Shown here piece after piece: positions 5,122 through 5,986 of a stretch of DNA of 5,986 nucleotides (its first letter is position 1; every line of letters begins with the position of its first letter). The translations under genes were made by a program, and so were the position numbers. This stretch comes from Syntrophobacterales bacterium (GTDB lineage Bacteria; Desulfobacterota; Syntrophobacteria; BM002). The notes beneath the pieces are model-generated. The model had not been told where the DNA came from. It saw nothing but the letters and a program-made list of their open reading frames with translations, and made no database searches. The stretch lies in NCBI GenBank assembly GCA_030601545.1, contig JAUVTM010000138.1, forward strand, positions 1 through 5,986. Direction: 5' to 3'.

Positions 5122-5694
5122 ATGAATATCCAGGTGGCGTTACTTCACTACCCTGTGTATAACCGTCAGCGCCAGGTCATCGTTTCCTCGGTGACTAACC
5201 TGGACATTCATGACATCGCCCGCGCTGCTCTGACTTATGGGGTGAGCCGCTTTTACATGGTCACCCCCTTGGAAGACCAACTGCAGTTGATACAAAGGCT
5301 TCTAGCCCATTGGCGACAGGGATACGGGGCCGAACGCAATCCTGAAAGAAAGATGGCACTGGAGTTGGTAACTCCAGCCGCTTCCCTGGCTGAGGTGGTC
5401 GCCGCCATGAGAAACGAATGTGGCCAAAAGCCGGAACTACTGATAACCGGAGCCTCCCTGACTGGCGCCACTTTAAGCTACTCGGAGGCCAGAGAACTAA
5501 TCGGCCGAGGGAAGCCTCTCCTCATTTTATTTGGTACGGGATGGGGCCTGGCCGACGAAGCGGTGGATATGGCAGACCATCGGTTGGCGCCTATTCAAGG
5601 TGTCTCCAAGTATAATCACCTGTCTGTACGCTCCGCAGCCGCCGCTATTCTCGACCGGTTGTTGGGCTCACATAACGGCAACGAAACCTCTTGA
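5122..5694 (+). CDS. SPOUT-fold RNA methyltransferase of the TrmD-linked family
   Basis: A 190-residue protein starting one base after the trmD stop, with AGGGAAG six bases before its ATG, so it is tightly coupled to trmD. The N-terminal half begins IQVALLHYPVYNRQRQVI (3–20) followed by VTNLDIHDIARAALTYGV (24–41), typical of a family annotated as SAM-dependent RNA methyltransferase (Pfam Methyltrn_RNA_4 type), found beside trmD in delta-proteobacteria and some thermophiles. SPOUT features are the glycine loop LILFGTGWGL (134–143) and the knot helix YNHLSVRSAAAAILDRLLG (164–182). The RNA target is not known to me, so I give no symbol. Pairing with trmD suggests a tRNA or rRNA substrate, which is inference. 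Confidence 0.88.
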   Translation: MNIQVALLHYPVYNRQRQVIVSSVTNLDIHDIARAALTYGVSRFYMVTPLEDQLQLIQRLLAHWRQGYGAERNPERKMALELVTPAASLAEVVAAMRNECGQKPELLITGASLTGATLSYSEARELIGRGKPLLILFGTGWGLADEAVDMADHRLAPIQGVSKYNHLSVRSAAAAILDRLLGSHNGNETS

Positions 5695-5710
5695 GGAATA
5701 GGTAAGACAG

Positions 5711-5753
5711 TCGATACCGGATACTTGACTATCGATATTTGATACACATATTA
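5711..5753 (+). promoter_or_regulatory. 21-bp-spaced direct repeat with a weak promoter-like pair
   Basis: TCGATAccgGATAC (5711–5724) recurs as TCGATAtttGATAC (5732–5745), a shift of exactly 21 bases, about two helical turns, as expected for a tandem protein-binding site. Between and after them TTGACT (5725–5730) is followed 17 bases later by ATATTA (5748–5753), a poor -10 box; shifts of one base give CATATT or TATTAC, also weak. It could give the next gene its own promoter. This lies in the 292-base gene-free stretch after the methyltransferase gene. Confidence 0.3.
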
Positions 5754-5756
5754 CCT

Positions 5757-5940
5757 TAGCCCGGATATCTCATAAATTGCTGTCGCGAGACCACGAAGAT
5801 GGGCGTGCCACCGGGCAACCGCAGGGTGTTGGTTCCGAGGCGTACCTAAACGGTACGTCGCAGGGGTCGACACCCGAGGACGCCAGGAAGGACGGCCATA
5901 TCCGTGGTCACAGCAAGTGATTCATGAAATATCCGGGCTA
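5757..5940. mobile_element. MITE-like inverted-repeat element B upstream of the next gene
   Basis: A 184-bp imperfect palindrome along almost its whole length, centred at about 5848. Matching blocks on the two arms are TAGCCCGGATAT (5757–5768) with ATATCCGGGCTA (5929–5940), TTGCTGT (5777–5783) with ACAGCAA (5910–5916), GACCACG (5789–5795) with CGTGGTC (5903–5909), GGGTGT (5824–5829) with ACACCC (5870–5875), and CGTACC (5841–5846) with GGTACG (5852–5857), leaving the loop TAAAC. The outermost TA on both sides could be a TA target duplication, as made by IS630/Tc1-mariner-type transposases. No open reading frame of note. In mRNA it would be one giant hairpin. I infer a non-autonomous mobile repeat; a native structured leader is the alternative. 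Confidence 0.6.
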
Positions 5941-5974
5941 GAATCCGGAATCGATGGATTATGGGTTAATTTAC

Positions 5975-5982
5975 AGGAGAGG
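5975..5982 (+). promoter_or_regulatory. strong ribosome-binding site for a gene starting just past the window
   Basis: AGGAGAGG followed by GAAA runs to the last base, so a start codon is expected within a few bases of the edge. By conserved order after trmD and its partner methyltransferase, the gene is probably rplS (ribosomal protein L19); no coding sequence of it is visible. A small hairpin, AATCC (5942–5946) with GGATT (5956–5960), lies between element B and this site. Confidence 0.55.
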
Positions 5983-5986
5983 GAAA

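Noticed and set aside
4195..5940. Composite transposon carrying trmD and the methyltransferase between two matching elements
   Set aside because: The two flanking elements share no sequence, and the gene order across them is the ordinary conserved one, so the genes were not carried in as cargo.

Overview
This window is a chromosomal housekeeping region. It most resembles a delta-proteobacterial (Desulfobacterota-type) Gram-negative bacterium. Two things suggest this: a separate AtpZ–AtpI–AtpB block of ATP synthase Fo genes, and the order ffh–rpsP–khpA–rimM–trmD–SPOUT methyltransferase, which by synteny should continue into rplS just past the right edge. That lineage call is inference from gene order and protein style, with no database search.

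Layout. On the minus strand (1–1354), read right to left, are a small AtpZ-like membrane protein, an ATP synthase subunit I family protein and the first 221 codons of atpB (Fo subunit a), which runs off the left edge. A divergent intergenic region (1355–1674) holds a plausible atp promoter on the minus strand, a hairpin terminator on the plus strand with no obvious gene to terminate, and a perfect-consensus sigma70 promoter for ffh. On the plus strand (1675–5694) is a translation and protein-export operon: ffh (signal recognition particle GTPase), rpsP (S16), khpA (KH-domain RNA-binding protein), rimM (30S maturation factor), trmD (tRNA m1G37 methyltransferase) and a second SPOUT-type RNA methyltransferase of the TrmD-linked family. 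The last six bases before the edge follow a strong Shine–Dalgarno sequence for the next gene.

The notable part is non-coding. Two unrelated long inverted-repeat elements of about 180 bp each bracket the trmD–methyltransferase pair. Element A (4195–4372, between rimM and trmD) is AT-rich. It has a palindrome at each end (one a perfect 26-bp palindrome) and arrays of a heptamer, GTTATNN, facing each other in inverted orientation (four copies left, three right). It is abutted by near-identical 7-bp direct repeats, and its last hairpin contains the only visible Shine–Dalgarno sequence of trmD. Element B (5757–5940, upstream of the presumed rplS) is GC-richer, is an almost continuous imperfect palindrome from end to end, and is flanked by TA/TA. 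Both look like non-autonomous, MITE-like elements or large RNA-folding units in the operon leaders, and could affect expression of trmD and rplS.

Working logic: the plus-strand genes jointly serve ribosome assembly (S16, RimM, KhpA), decoding fidelity (TrmD and its neighbour methyltransferase) and co-translational membrane targeting (Ffh). The minus-strand genes supply and assemble the proton channel of the ATP synthase. No defence system, phage gene, CRISPR array or tRNA/rRNA was found.
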